Shown here piece by piece: positions 8,215 to 15,763 of a DNA stretch of 49,023 bases. Below the pieces are notes generated by a model. That model saw only the letters and a program-made list of their open reading frames with translations, was not told where the DNA came from and did not search any database. Both the position numbers and the translations under genes were made by a program. The DNA is from Cyanobacteria bacterium RYN_339 (GTDB lineage Bacteria; Cyanobacteriota; Sericytochromatia; S15B-MN24; JAQBPE01). Numbering within the stretch: the stretch's first letter is position 1; every line of letters starts with the position of its first letter. The stretch spans positions 1 to 49,023 of the forward strand of contig JAQBPE010000264.1 in assembly GCA_028287685.1 (NCBI GenBank), read 5' to 3'.

Positions 8215-10518
8215 CTAGAACGGTGAAACCAGCGTGATCGGCAGCAGCGACTTCGGCTGGATCCGCCCGGTCGAAGCGCGCTCGTACAGCCCGGTGTAAA
8301 TCGCTTCCGTATCCGAGGACTTGGCGTTCGCGATCGCCAAAGCCGTGTCCACCACCGGGTCCGCGGCCACACGATCGCTGCCGAACTTGTGGGGGTCGAA
8401 GGCATTCCAGGACGCGTCCAGCTCCGCGATGCGCGAATCGACGATCGCCTCGCCCGCCTGGAAGTCCTTCACCTTCTGGGCCAGCTGCTGGAAGAGCTTG
8501 GACCTGGTCGGCACGGTCTGGGCCGCCGAGGCGGTCTTGACCTGGCTGGCCTTGAAGAACGCCGCGATGGCACTCAGGCGGTCCTTCTCGGGCGGGATGA
8601 AGTTAAATAGGTGCACGGTGCTGATCGCCATCAGCGTGGTGCTGCTGTCTACCGCCGCCAGCGCCGTCTGGTTGCCGGGCGCGAAGACCTGGGAGTAAAC
8701 GTGCAAGTTGCCGGTGACGTCGGAGCACTCCAGGAAGAAGACCATCGGGGTGTTCTTCACGGGCAACTGGAAGGCGCCGCGTCCGTCCGTGGCGACCCAG
8801 TCCGTCAGGGCGTTGCCCTCCACGTCGATCGCGCGGACGCTCAGGGCGTCTGGCCACAGGTACTCCAGCACGCCGCCGGCAGTTCGGCGGATGCCGGGGA
8901 CGAAGGCGGACACGTTGATGGCCAACAACTGGAACTTCGCCAGCATCGGGGCCACCGGCAGGTACGGGAAGCCGGTCAGCATGCCGCCGTTGTTGGCGAC
9001 GATGCCGGAGGCGTTGTTCCCGATCAGTTGCGACCCATTGTTGGCGACGATCCCCGAGGCGTTGTTGCCGACCAGCTGCGACCCATTGTTGGTGATGATG
9101 CCGGAGGCGTTGTTGCCGACCAGCTGCGACCCGTTGTTGGTGATGATGCCCGACGCGTTGTTCGCGATCAGCTGGGTGGTGCTCGTCTGGCCGGCCACCG
9201 TGTTCGGGTCGAACGTCGTGGCGGCGCCCGTCACCACGCTGACGTTGCCTGCTTGGGGCAGCGCGGGCGCGGTCACGGCCAGCGTCAAGCCGGTGGCCAG
9301 CGTGGCACCGGTGCGCGTTACGCCCGGCAGGGCGATCGCGGCGCGAGCGGCGACCGCCGTAGCGCCGGTGCTGTCCGCGACCGGGGCCGCGAGATCGAGC
9401 ACGCCGGATTCCCGGATCGTCTGGGGGATGAGGTCGGGGCCCACGTCCAGCGGCTTGCCGTCGGCGGCGAAGCCGAAGGCGCTGTTGATGTCCGTGGTCG
9501 TCAGCGTGACCTCGAGGCGCACGCCCAGGAGCTCGGCGCCCGGCACGGCCACGCGCGTGAAGCCGCCCAGCAGGGCGGTGGGGTCCGCCGCGACGGGCAA
9601 GGTCAGCACGTCGCCGTTGAGGGCCAGGCCGAAGGCGCCCTTCACGCCGCTGCGCCAACTGGGGTCGCCGGTGGCGTCCAGCGCCTGGTAGGCGTTCAGC
9701 AGCTGCGCGGCCGCCAGGGCGTTTTGCTTCTGCACGTCCGTCCAGCCTGCCGCGCCCGTCTCCCAGGGCGGGGTGCCCTGGCCGCTCCAACCGTTCAGCA
9801 TCTGGCGGAGGTTGAGGTCGATTTTCAAGTTGCCGCTGCCGTCGCTGCCGGACGCGGAAGCGTCCACGTTCACCGACAGGCCCAGCGCCGTCTTGATCGG
9901 CAGGCACGCCAGCGGGGCGGCGCAGCTGCCGGACGCCGGCACGGCCTGCCCACGGGCCCGGTAGAGCTTGGTCAGGTCTTGCTGGTAGGCCGCCGCTACC
10001 GCGTCCTGGCCGCCCGGGGTGTAGGCGCCCAGGGCCAGCGAGGTGCTGCCGTCCAACAGGCCGGCGGGCACGTAGACGGCGACGGCGCCGTCGCTGGAGG
10101 AAAGCTTGCCGCCGGCCGCGTCGATCCGGATCGCGGGCCCCAGCGTAAGCAAGGGGGAAAGCGTGACGCCGGCCAGGGCCGCCTCGGCGCTCAGGCGCAC
10201 CGGGGCGTAGCCGCCGGCCATGATCAGGAGGTTGCCCAGGCGTTGGCCTTCCTGGAAGACGGTCTCGGACACGGCGATCGCCCCGTCCTTGATGGGGAAG
10301 GCTCGGCCGTCCACGTAGGCGGTGCCGTCCTGGATGGGCTTCCCGTCTGCGCGCAGCACTTTCAGCAGGCGCACGGCGCCGGCTTCCAACGTACCGCGTC
10401 CCTTGACCACGCTTTCCGTCGAGGCACCCGGCCCGAACGGCAGCTTGCACCCACTGGTAAGCAGCAACGCCGCCACCAGCGCGCCCGTACGGCAACGCGA
10501 AGTGAAGTTAAAGGACAT
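8215..10518 (-). CDS. Large lipoprotein with Asn-rich octapeptide repeats
   Basis: A 767-residue protein with a signal peptide and lipobox LLTSGC. An early segment (VLRADGKPIQDGTAYVDGRAFPIKDG) resembles a carboxypeptidase-regulatory-like beta domain. The middle is long and beta-rich, typical of surface proteins. At about residues 447-513 it carries eight octapeptide units alternating NNASGI(I/V)x and NNGSQL(I/V)x, probably a small beta-solenoid. A second beta domain and a helical C-terminus follow (residues 515-767). The ATG at 10518 is preceded by GAGGGGG, and the longer frame upstream has no signal peptide at its start. It is probably anchored in the outer or inner membrane, and its function is unknown. 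The unrelated lipoprotein at 30252 has a different octapeptide repeat. Confidence 0.85.
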   Translation of the reverse strand: MSFNFTSRCRTGALVAALLLTSGCKLPFGPGASTESVVKGRGTLEAGAVRLLKVLRADGKPIQDGTAYVDGRAFPIKDGAIAVSETVFQEGQRLGNLLIMAGGYAPVRLSAEAALAGVTLSPLLTLGPAIRIDAAGGKLSSSDGAVAVYVPAGLLDGSTSLALGAYTPGGQDAVAAAYQQDLTKLYRARGQAVPASGSCAAPLACLPIKTALGLSVNVDASASGSDGSGNLKIDLNLRQMLNGWSGQGTPPWETGAAGWTDVQKQNALAAAQLLNAYQALDATGDPSWRSGVKGAFGLALNGDVLTLPVAADPTALLGGFTRVAVPGAELLGVRLEVTLTTTDINSAFGFAADGKPLDVGPDLIPQTIRESGVLDLAAPVADSTGATAVAARAAIALPGVTRTGATLATGLTLAVTAPALPQAGNVSVVTGAATTFDPNTVAGQTSTTQLIANNASGIITNNGSQLVGNNASGIITNNGSQLVGNNASGIVANNGSQLIGNNASGIVANNGGMLTGFPYLPVAPMLAKFQLLAINVSAFVPGIRRTAGGVLEYLWPDALSVRAIDVEGNALTDWVATDGRGAFQLPVKNTPMVFFLECSDVTGNLHVYSQVFAPGNQTALAAVDSSTTLMAISTVHLFNFIPPEKDRLSAIAAFFKASQVKTASAAQTVPTRSKLFQQLAQKVKDFQAGEAIVDSRIAELDASWNAFDPHKFGSDRVAADPVVDTALAIANAKSSDTEAIYTGLYERASTGRIQPKSLLPITLVSPF
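8989..9171 (-). repeat. 48-bp tandem repeat coding for paired octapeptides
   Basis: About four 48-bp units, each encoding two octapeptides (NN-A-S-G-I-x-x and NN-G-S-Q-L-x-G), inside the 767-aa lipoprotein gene. Units differ mainly at third codon positions and by Val/Ile and Thr/Ala swaps, so the array is old enough to have diverged at DNA level while the protein pattern is kept. It is coding and in frame, not a CRISPR array. Confidence 0.85.
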
Positions 10519-10609
10519 CCGGATCCCCCTCGATCGATCGACCTTCCCAGGATCCAACATACCCATCACCTGGTCGGTTAAATTGAGGTTATCCAGCTAG
10601 AAATCCGGC

Positions 10610-12409
10610 TTAGAACAGCCACCAAATCTTGGTGCGCGCCTTGGCGATGTCGGAGTAGTGCGGCTGGGCCTGCGCGTCCGCGGCGTTGACGCGGAAGCGG
10701 TAAGAGCGGAAGCGCGCGAGGTGCTCGATCCGGGCGGTGTGCTCCGTGCTGGCCGTGGCCTCGGGCTGCGTGAGGTTGGCCATGTCGGCGGTGTCGCCCC
10801 AGGAGAGCGTGCAGCGCATCGGCGTGACGGTGTGCCAGGTGATCGTCAGGTGGTCCGTGCCACGCTCCTTGGCGCCCAGCGCCGTGATGGCTTCGGAGAC
10901 CGCGCCGGGCTGGCCGTTGATGGCGTCGGAAGCGGCGCCGTCCGTGCCGTCGGCGTCGAAGGCCTGCACGGTGTAGCGGCCGGCCGCGGCCACGCCGGGG
11001 TCGGTGAAGTGGGTGGCGGCGGCGGTGCCGATGGCCATGCCGTCGCGCAGGATGCGGTAGCCGGCCACGCCCACGTTGTCCGTGGCGGGGGCCCACGTCA
11101 GGTCGACGTCGCCGGGGCGGCCACCGTTCGCGGCCAGGCCGGTCACGCGGCTGGGGGGGGTCAGGTCCAGGGCGGCCACGGCCGTCAGGGCGGCTTCGGC
11201 ATCGAGGCCCTTGGGCGCGCTGCCGCTGAAGCCGGTGGTCGCGCGGCCGCCACGCTGCAGCGCGGTCTGGATGTTGCCGGCCGTCAGCTTGGGGAAGGCG
11301 GAGAGCAGCAAGGCGGCCGTGCCGGCCACGTGCGGGCTGGCCATGCTGGTGCCGCTCATCGTGAGCGTGCCGCCCTTGAAGTTCAACGAGCCGATGCTGG
11401 AGCCGGGCGCGGCGATGTCGATGTAGCCGCCGAAGTTCGAGAAGTAGCTCTTCTTGTAGGCGCTATCCACGCTGGCGACGCCGATCACCTCGTCGCAGGC
11501 CGCGGGGTAGAAGTTGTCGCTGACGTTGTCGTTGCCGGCGGCGCAGATGACCACCACGCCCATGGCCTGGACCTTGGCGATCGCCCGCCGGATCGACTCC
11601 GAGGAGCTCGGACCGCCCAGGCTCATGTTGATGATCTTGGCGCCGCGGGTGGCGGCTTCGACGATGCCGTCCGCGATGGCCTGGTTGGTGCCCGTGCCCT
11701 GGGCGTCGAGCACCTTGATGGGCAGGATCTTGGCATGCGGCGCCACGCCGGCCACGCCCAGGCCGTTGTTGGCGAGCGCGGCGATCGTGCCGGCGACGTG
11801 GGTGCCGTGGCCGTGGTCGTCGCTGGCGTCGTTGTCGTGGTTCACCAAGTCCAGGCCGGGCAGCACCTGGCCGGCCAGGTCGGGCTGGTTGGCGGCGACG
11901 CCGGTGTCGACGACGGCGATCGTGATGCCTTCGCCCTGGGTGATGCCCCAGACGTCCGGCGCGTGGATCGCGCCCACGCCCCAGCTCAGGTTGAAGTCCG
12001 GGTCGGCGGGGGTGCCGGCCACGCGGTAGATGAAGTTCGGCTCGACGTAGTCGACGTCGGGGGCGGACTCCCAATCGTTCACGGCCATCAGCGAGTAGGC
12101 GTTGGGCTTCAGCTTGTAGACGTAGGTGTTCGACAGGCCGAGCTGGCGGTCGCGGGTGGCGCCCGGCAGGTCGCGCGCGCCGCCCTTGAAGTGCACGATC
12201 AGCTCGCCGGGCACGGCCTCGTCAGGCTGGGTGGTGTTGGCCGGGGCCACTTCGGCGGCGCCCTTGGTCACGGTCACGCCCGGGGCCAGCGCCACGCGCT
12301 GGGCGGAGGCGAGCGGCACGGTCACCAGGGTGCCGCCAGCACCCTTGCCGCCGCAACCGGCAAGCAGCAGGGTGGCGATCACGATCGGGAGGTGGCGGGG
12401 CATGCGCAT
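10610..12409 (-). CDS. Subtilisin-like serine protease lipoprotein with FN3 domains
   Basis: A 599-residue S8 protease. The signal peptide ends in lipobox LLAGC (Cys19). Residues 65-128 form an I9-like propeptide (PGELIVHFKGGARDLPG...DVDYVEPNFIYR). The catalytic triad is complete: D168 in AVVDTGV, H201 in HGHGTHVAGT and S355 in GTSMASPHVAG, with oxyanion N293 in AAGNDN. After about residue 430 come two fibronectin-III-like domains (PPSRVTGLAANGG...VDLTWAPATDNVGVAGYRILRDG and EAITALGAKERGTDHLTITWHT). It should be an active, membrane-tethered extracytoplasmic protease. Start codons at 12409 and 12403 are both possible after AGGT at 12415-12418. I chose 12409. It is divergent from the gene at 12598. 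Confidence 0.93.
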   Translation of the reverse strand: MRMPRHLPIVIATLLLAGCGGKGAGGTLVTVPLASAQRVALAPGVTVTKGAAEVAPANTTQPDEAVPGELIVHFKGGARDLPGATRDRQLGLSNTYVYKLKPNAYSLMAVNDWESAPDVDYVEPNFIYRVAGTPADPDFNLSWGVGAIHAPDVWGITQGEGITIAVVDTGVAANQPDLAGQVLPGLDLVNHDNDASDDHGHGTHVAGTIAALANNGLGVAGVAPHAKILPIKVLDAQGTGTNQAIADGIVEAATRGAKIINMSLGGPSSSESIRRAIAKVQAMGVVVICAAGNDNVSDNFYPAACDEVIGVASVDSAYKKSYFSNFGGYIDIAAPGSSIGSLNFKGGTLTMSGTSMASPHVAGTAALLLSAFPKLTAGNIQTALQRGGRATTGFSGSAPKGLDAEAALTAVAALDLTPPSRVTGLAANGGRPGDVDLTWAPATDNVGVAGYRILRDGMAIGTAAATHFTDPGVAAAGRYTVQAFDADGTDGAASDAINGQPGAVSEAITALGAKERGTDHLTITWHTVTPMRCTLSWGDTADMANLTQPEATASTEHTARIEHLARFRSYRFRVNAADAQAQPHYSDIAKARTKIWWLF

Positions 12410-12597
12410 GCCGTTACCTATCGTCGCCGGAGGCGCGCGGCTTGCAACATGCCCCAAAGCTTACCAAACGGATAACATGGATTTAAGCACACCCCTGGTC
12501 GCCCGCCGGGCCTGCGTTTGCGCCCTTCCACGCGCGGGCATATAGGATCGTGACGGCGCTCATCGCCGCATCCCGTGCGGTTTGTTAGGATTCGGCC

Positions 12598-13416
12598 ATG
12601 CTTCGCCACTCCACCTTCTGCCTTCTGCTGGCCGTCCTGCTGGCTACCCCGGCCTCGGCGGCTCCCAAGCCCGCGCCCAAACCGGGGGCGCCGAACACGT
12701 CGGTGGACCCCTACAAGGTGCCTCCCGCCCCACCGTTGCCGAGCCTCGACAAGGTGCCGCGGCCGGTGCCGGGCGTCTTCGTCGAGACCACGGCGGAGAA
12801 GCCCCGCCTCGCAATCCTCTTCAGCGGCACGCCGCCGGAGTTCACCAACCGCCTGGGCGATGCGCTCGAAGCCACCCACCGCTTCTCCGTCGTCGTCGCC
12901 GGGACCGCGCTGGACTCCGCCAAGCCCAAGCTGGTGCCCGGCCTCATGTTGCCGGCTGCGCTCGCCATCCGGAACAGCACCCGCATCGACATGGCCGTGA
13001 CCTGCACCTCCCTGGCCACGGCCGGCGAGCTGCGGGCCAAGGCGCGCCTGGTCGACCTGCGCACGGGCGAGGTCTCCCGCGAGCTCGCCATCTTCGGGCA
13101 GAACTCCGACGTGCGCACCCTGGCCAAGACGTTGGCCCTCTACATCCGCCAGGCCGCCCCGTTGCGCTGCCTGGTCAACCACACCTCGGAAGATGAGATC
13201 CTGCTCGACCTGGGCAAGAACGACGGCGTCCAGGAGGAGTCGATCTTCCGGGTCGTGCGCTACCCCCAGAACCTCATCCCGGTGCCGGTCGCCACCGTGA
13301 AGGTGACGAAGACCGACGCCTTCCGGACGCACGCGGAGGTCGAAGAAAGCCGCCCCGGCTTCACGATCGCCCCCGGCGACGTCGCCATCGAAGACACCGG
13401 CGATCTCAAGATCTAG
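12598..13416 (+). CDS. Exported protein with FlgT-C-like domain
   Basis: A 272-residue protein with a clear signal peptide (LLLAVLLATPASAAP) and a Pro-rich linker up to about residue 60. Residues 68-165 (RLAILFSGTPPEFTNRLGDALEA...AVTCTSLATAGELRAKARLVDLRTGEV) look like the alpha/beta domain shared by TolB-N/CsgG-like periplasmic proteins. The C-terminal part (ILLDLGKNDGVQEESIFRVVR...VATVKVTKTDAFRTHAEVEE...ITIAPGDV in outline) resembles the FlgT C-terminal beta domain. I infer a periplasmic or outer-membrane-associated structural role. No flagellar genes are nearby, so a flagellar job is not supported. TTAGGA lies nine bases before the ATG. Confidence 0.75.
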   Translation: MLRHSTFCLLLAVLLATPASAAPKPAPKPGAPNTSVDPYKVPPAPPLPSLDKVPRPVPGVFVETTAEKPRLAILFSGTPPEFTNRLGDALEATHRFSVVVAGTALDSAKPKLVPGLMLPAALAIRNSTRIDMAVTCTSLATAGELRAKARLVDLRTGEVSRELAIFGQNSDVRTLAKTLALYIRQAAPLRCLVNHTSEDEILLDLGKNDGVQEESIFRVVRYPQNLIPVPVATVKVTKTDAFRTHAEVEESRPGFTIAPGDVAIEDTGDLKI

Positions 13417-13419
13417 CAG

Positions 13420-14130
13420 CTAGCCCTGGTGGATGGCGTTCCAGTCTGCCAGGAGCGCCTTGAACACCGCCCGGAAAATCGCCTGGTCTCGCTCCTTGTC
13501 CATGGCACCTACCAGCTGGCGGGTGAGCAGCGGCAGCTCGCGCAGGTCTTGCAGCGCGTCGTTGCTGGGCAGCTTGAGCGTGCATTCCTTCCAGATCGGC
13601 TGCATGAGCGTTGCCATCAGCTGGCGGGCAATGAAGTCCTGGAGCTGGGTGGGCATGCCGCCGCGCGCCGCGTCCAGGGCCTCACGCACCCACATGGCGC
13701 GGTTGCGGATCTCGCCGGTGAAGCGGTCGGACATGCGGGCGGGGCGCTGGTAGCCCCTGAAGAAAGGCTCGGCGTAGGCGGTGGCGGCACCGGCGCCGGC
13801 CCAATAGACCAGGAAGCCCGGCAGGCCGAAGCGCATCCCCAGCATCCCCAGCAAGCCCATGAAGCCGTAGCCGAACAAGGCCATCCCGATCGGCCGCACG
13901 ATCGTGCGGAAGTTGAACGCCCACAGGCCGTAGAGGACCGTCAGCACCGTGCCCCAGGCGTAGGCGAAGGACCAGAAGCCCTCGCCGGCCCCAAGCACGC
14001 GGCCGTCACCGTACCAGTGGCCGTACATCTGGCCCAGCCACACCATGCCGATCGTGGTCAGCATGCCCACCACGGCGATGAACGCCGTGCGGGTGAAGAA
14101 GCGCTTGGGGCCGCCGAAGGAGCTGAACAT
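13420..14130 (-). CDS. Membrane protein with C-terminal domain shared with its operon partner
   Basis: A 236-residue protein with four or five hydrophobic segments in residues 14-125, then a soluble helical domain (about 130-236). That domain matches the 123-aa protein encoded at 14379 over its length: the order R-x-x-D, then VREALDAARGGMP, W(K)E, LPxxDxxxDLR, and a closing LLADWN is repeated there as R-x-x-D, VRNDVVTALPGGAP, WREN, LPADVADLR, LLEDWLANWN. The two genes thus encode a membrane-anchored and a soluble version of one domain. It is the last gene of the five-gene operon, starting five bases after DUF350. I recognise no family. Confidence 0.8.
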   Translation of the reverse strand: MFSSFGGPKRFFTRTAFIAVVGMLTTIGMVWLGQMYGHWYGDGRVLGAGEGFWSFAYAWGTVLTVLYGLWAFNFRTIVRPIGMALFGYGFMGLLGMLGMRFGLPGFLVYWAGAGAATAYAEPFFRGYQRPARMSDRFTGEIRNRAMWVREALDAARGGMPTQLQDFIARQLMATLMQPIWKECTLKLPSNDALQDLRELPLLTRQLVGAMDKERDQAIFRAVFKALLADWNAIHQG

Positions 14131-14135
14131 CGGCC

Positions 14136-14366
14136 CTAGGTCACGATCGCGGTCACGACGATCGCCGCCAGCGCGAGCGCCACGGCGCCCATCTGGATGC
14201 CGGCCGCGACGTTGCCGCGTTCGATCTCCGAGCGGTAGTCGATCGGGTCCAACCGGTCATACAGCCGCAGCCCGAAGTAGAGCAGCAGCACGCCGAACAG
14301 GGCCCAGCCCGTGGCAGAGACCAGGCGGGTCATGGTGTGGATGACGTTGATGTCGAAAATCATCAT
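14136..14366 (-). CDS. DUF350-family small membrane protein
   Basis: A 76-residue protein with two membrane helices (TGWALFGVLLLYFGLRLYDRL and IQMGAVALALAAIVVTAIV) joined by the signature stretch LDPIDYRSEIERGNVAAGI. This is the DUF350 pattern. Full DUF350 proteins such as E. coli YjfL often carry two copies of this unit, while this one has a single copy. In other bacteria DUF350 genes sit near PspA-family and polyamine-type genes, which fits the spermidine-synthase-like fusion at the head of this operon. Two adjacent ATGs (14366, 14363) are possible, with AAGG upstream. Gaps to both neighbours are 5-12 bases. Confidence 0.85.
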   Translation of the reverse strand: MMIFDINVIHTMTRLVSATGWALFGVLLLYFGLRLYDRLDPIDYRSEIERGNVAAGIQMGAVALALAAIVVTAIVT

Positions 14367-14378
14367 GGGGTTTTACCT

Positions 14379-14750
14379 TCAACGACTCGGAGGGCCGGGA
14401 TTGCCCGGGGCGTTCCAGTTGGCGAGCCAGTCTTCCAACAAGCCTTGCAGGGTGGACTGGTAGATCGGGAACCCCCGACCATACGGGTCGGGGCTCGCCA
14501 CGGAATGGGCCAGCTCGATGAACGAGCGCAAATCTGCCACGTCGGCCGGCAGCAGCCCGTCCGTGTTGTCGTTCTCGCGCCAGTCGCGTAAGACCACGTC
14601 GAGCACGGCCTCCAGCGTGAAGGCGTCCGCCTTGGCGGGGGCGCCGCCCGGCAACGCCGTGACCACGTCGTTGCGGACGGTGGCGATGGTCTTCTTGAAG
14701 AGGTCCGCCGTCTCGTCGGGGACCCGGCCGTAACGTGGCATGCTTACCAT
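14379..14750 (-). CDS. Small soluble protein, partner domain in the FemAB/DUF350 operon
   Basis: A 123-residue helical, soluble protein with no signal peptide. Its body aligns by eye with the tail of the membrane protein at 13420 (see that entry), so it is probably a free copy of the same domain, possibly a competitor or subunit in the same assembly. The start at 14750 overlaps the end of the FemAB gene by seven bases (ATGGTAA), implying translational coupling. The ATG at 14741 is the alternative. It ends in a Pro/Gly-rich tail. I recognise no family. Confidence 0.75.
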   Translation of the reverse strand: MVSMPRYGRVPDETADLFKKTIATVRNDVVTALPGGAPAKADAFTLEAVLDVVLRDWRENDNTDGLLPADVADLRSFIELAHSVASPDPYGRGFPIYQSTLQGLLEDWLANWNAPGNPGPPSR

Positions 14751-15763
14751 CCAATCTCTTGGACCGCCCGCACGACGGCGTCGGCGAGGCGATCGAGGAA
14801 GAAGTGCTCCTGGGCGCCGATGAACTGGACCGCCTGCCCGCCGAACTGGCGCTTGAAGCGCGAGAAGCTGGCGTACAGGTGGTCGGGCCGGCCGAAGGGG
14901 TCGAAGCCATAGAAGTCGTAAGTATCGCAGCCCGCCGCGTGGGCGTGGCGGATCGCGGCCCACTGCAACGCGTAGCCGGCCATGCGGTTGCGTTCGAGGC
15001 CGGTGACGCCCCCGTAGAGGTAGGTGGCCCGTCGCCCGTGCGTTACCATCAGGTGCGCCCCCAGGAACTGGTCGCCGTGCCAGGCCACGTGCACCGTCGG
15101 GTTCAACGTATCGAGCAGCGTGGCGAAGAACGCGCGTGGCTCCAGGAAGAAGCCGTGGCGCATGGCGGCCTGTCCAAGCGCTTCATACAGGAGGTCCAGC
15201 CCTTCGCCTGGCGGCAACGCTTCCACCACCACGCCCTTGCGGCCCGCGAGCCGGACGTTGTAGCGGCCCTTGGGGTGCATCGCCGCCAGCACCTGCTCGG
15301 GGCCGGGCGTGAGGTCCAGGTAGAGCGTCTCGCTGGGCAGCAGGTCGACCGGCGCGCGCTTGAAGGAGCGCAGCGGCCTGGGCGACGGAGGCAACAGACG
15401 CGGCTCCACGCGCCAGGCGATCGCCCCGCGCCGGGTGGCGACTTCCGCGAAGGCCTCGTGCAGCACGCGCATGCCGGCGTGCGCCAAAGCCTCGTCGGCC
15501 CACGGCAACACCGGCCCCTCGGGCGAGACCAGCAGCCCGCCGGGCAGCGGGGCCGCATAGGCGATCGCCCCGCCCACCAGCCGCTCGCCCTGGTACACGC
15601 CCAGGTGCATCACGTCCAGGCCTTGGGCTCGCTTGAAGCCGGCCCAAGCGATGCTCTGCATGAACCCGCTTTCGGGGGTTGCGGCGACCAGCGCGTCCCA
15701 CTCGGCGGCCAGGGCGTGGCCGGGGGCCAGCTCCGGCAACTCCCGCGCGATGAGCAGGGTCAT
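14744..15763 (-). CDS. FemAB-family GNAT acyl/aminoacyl transferase
   Basis: A 339-residue protein with the double GNAT fold of FemAB/FemX proteins. Recognisable pieces are ATPESGFMQSIAWAGFKRAQG near the N-terminus, the central KGRYNVRLAGRKGV, and the C-terminal signature FLGAHLMVTHGRRATYLYGG followed by AGYALQWAAIRHAHAAGCDTYDFYGFDPFG. Family members transfer amino acids from aminoacyl-tRNA to lipid II or act on exopolysaccharide and other amine acceptors. The acceptor here is unknown. The start overlaps the stop of the upstream fusion gene as ATGA (15760-15763). In this context it may conjugate an amine product of that partner to an envelope component, which is an inference. Confidence 0.9.
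   Translation of the reverse strand: MTLLIARELPELAPGHALAAEWDALVAATPESGFMQSIAWAGFKRAQGLDVMHLGVYQGERLVGGAIAYAAPLPGGLLVSPEGPVLPWADEALAHAGMRVLHEAFAEVATRRGAIAWRVEPRLLPPSPRPLRSFKRAPVDLLPSETLYLDLTPGPEQVLAAMHPKGRYNVRLAGRKGVVVEALPPGEGLDLLYEALGQAAMRHGFFLEPRAFFATLLDTLNPTVHVAWHGDQFLGAHLMVTHGRRATYLYGGVTGLERNRMAGYALQWAAIRHAHAAGCDTYDFYGFDPFGRPDHLYASFSRFKRQFGGQAVQFIGAQEHFFLDRLADAVVRAVQEIGW

Noticed and set aside
8611-10581. 656-codon plus-strand frame antisense to the large lipoprotein
   Set aside because: Translation is Gly/Arg/Val/Gln/His-rich without motifs, while the minus strand has a signal peptide, lipobox, ribosome site and repeat structure.
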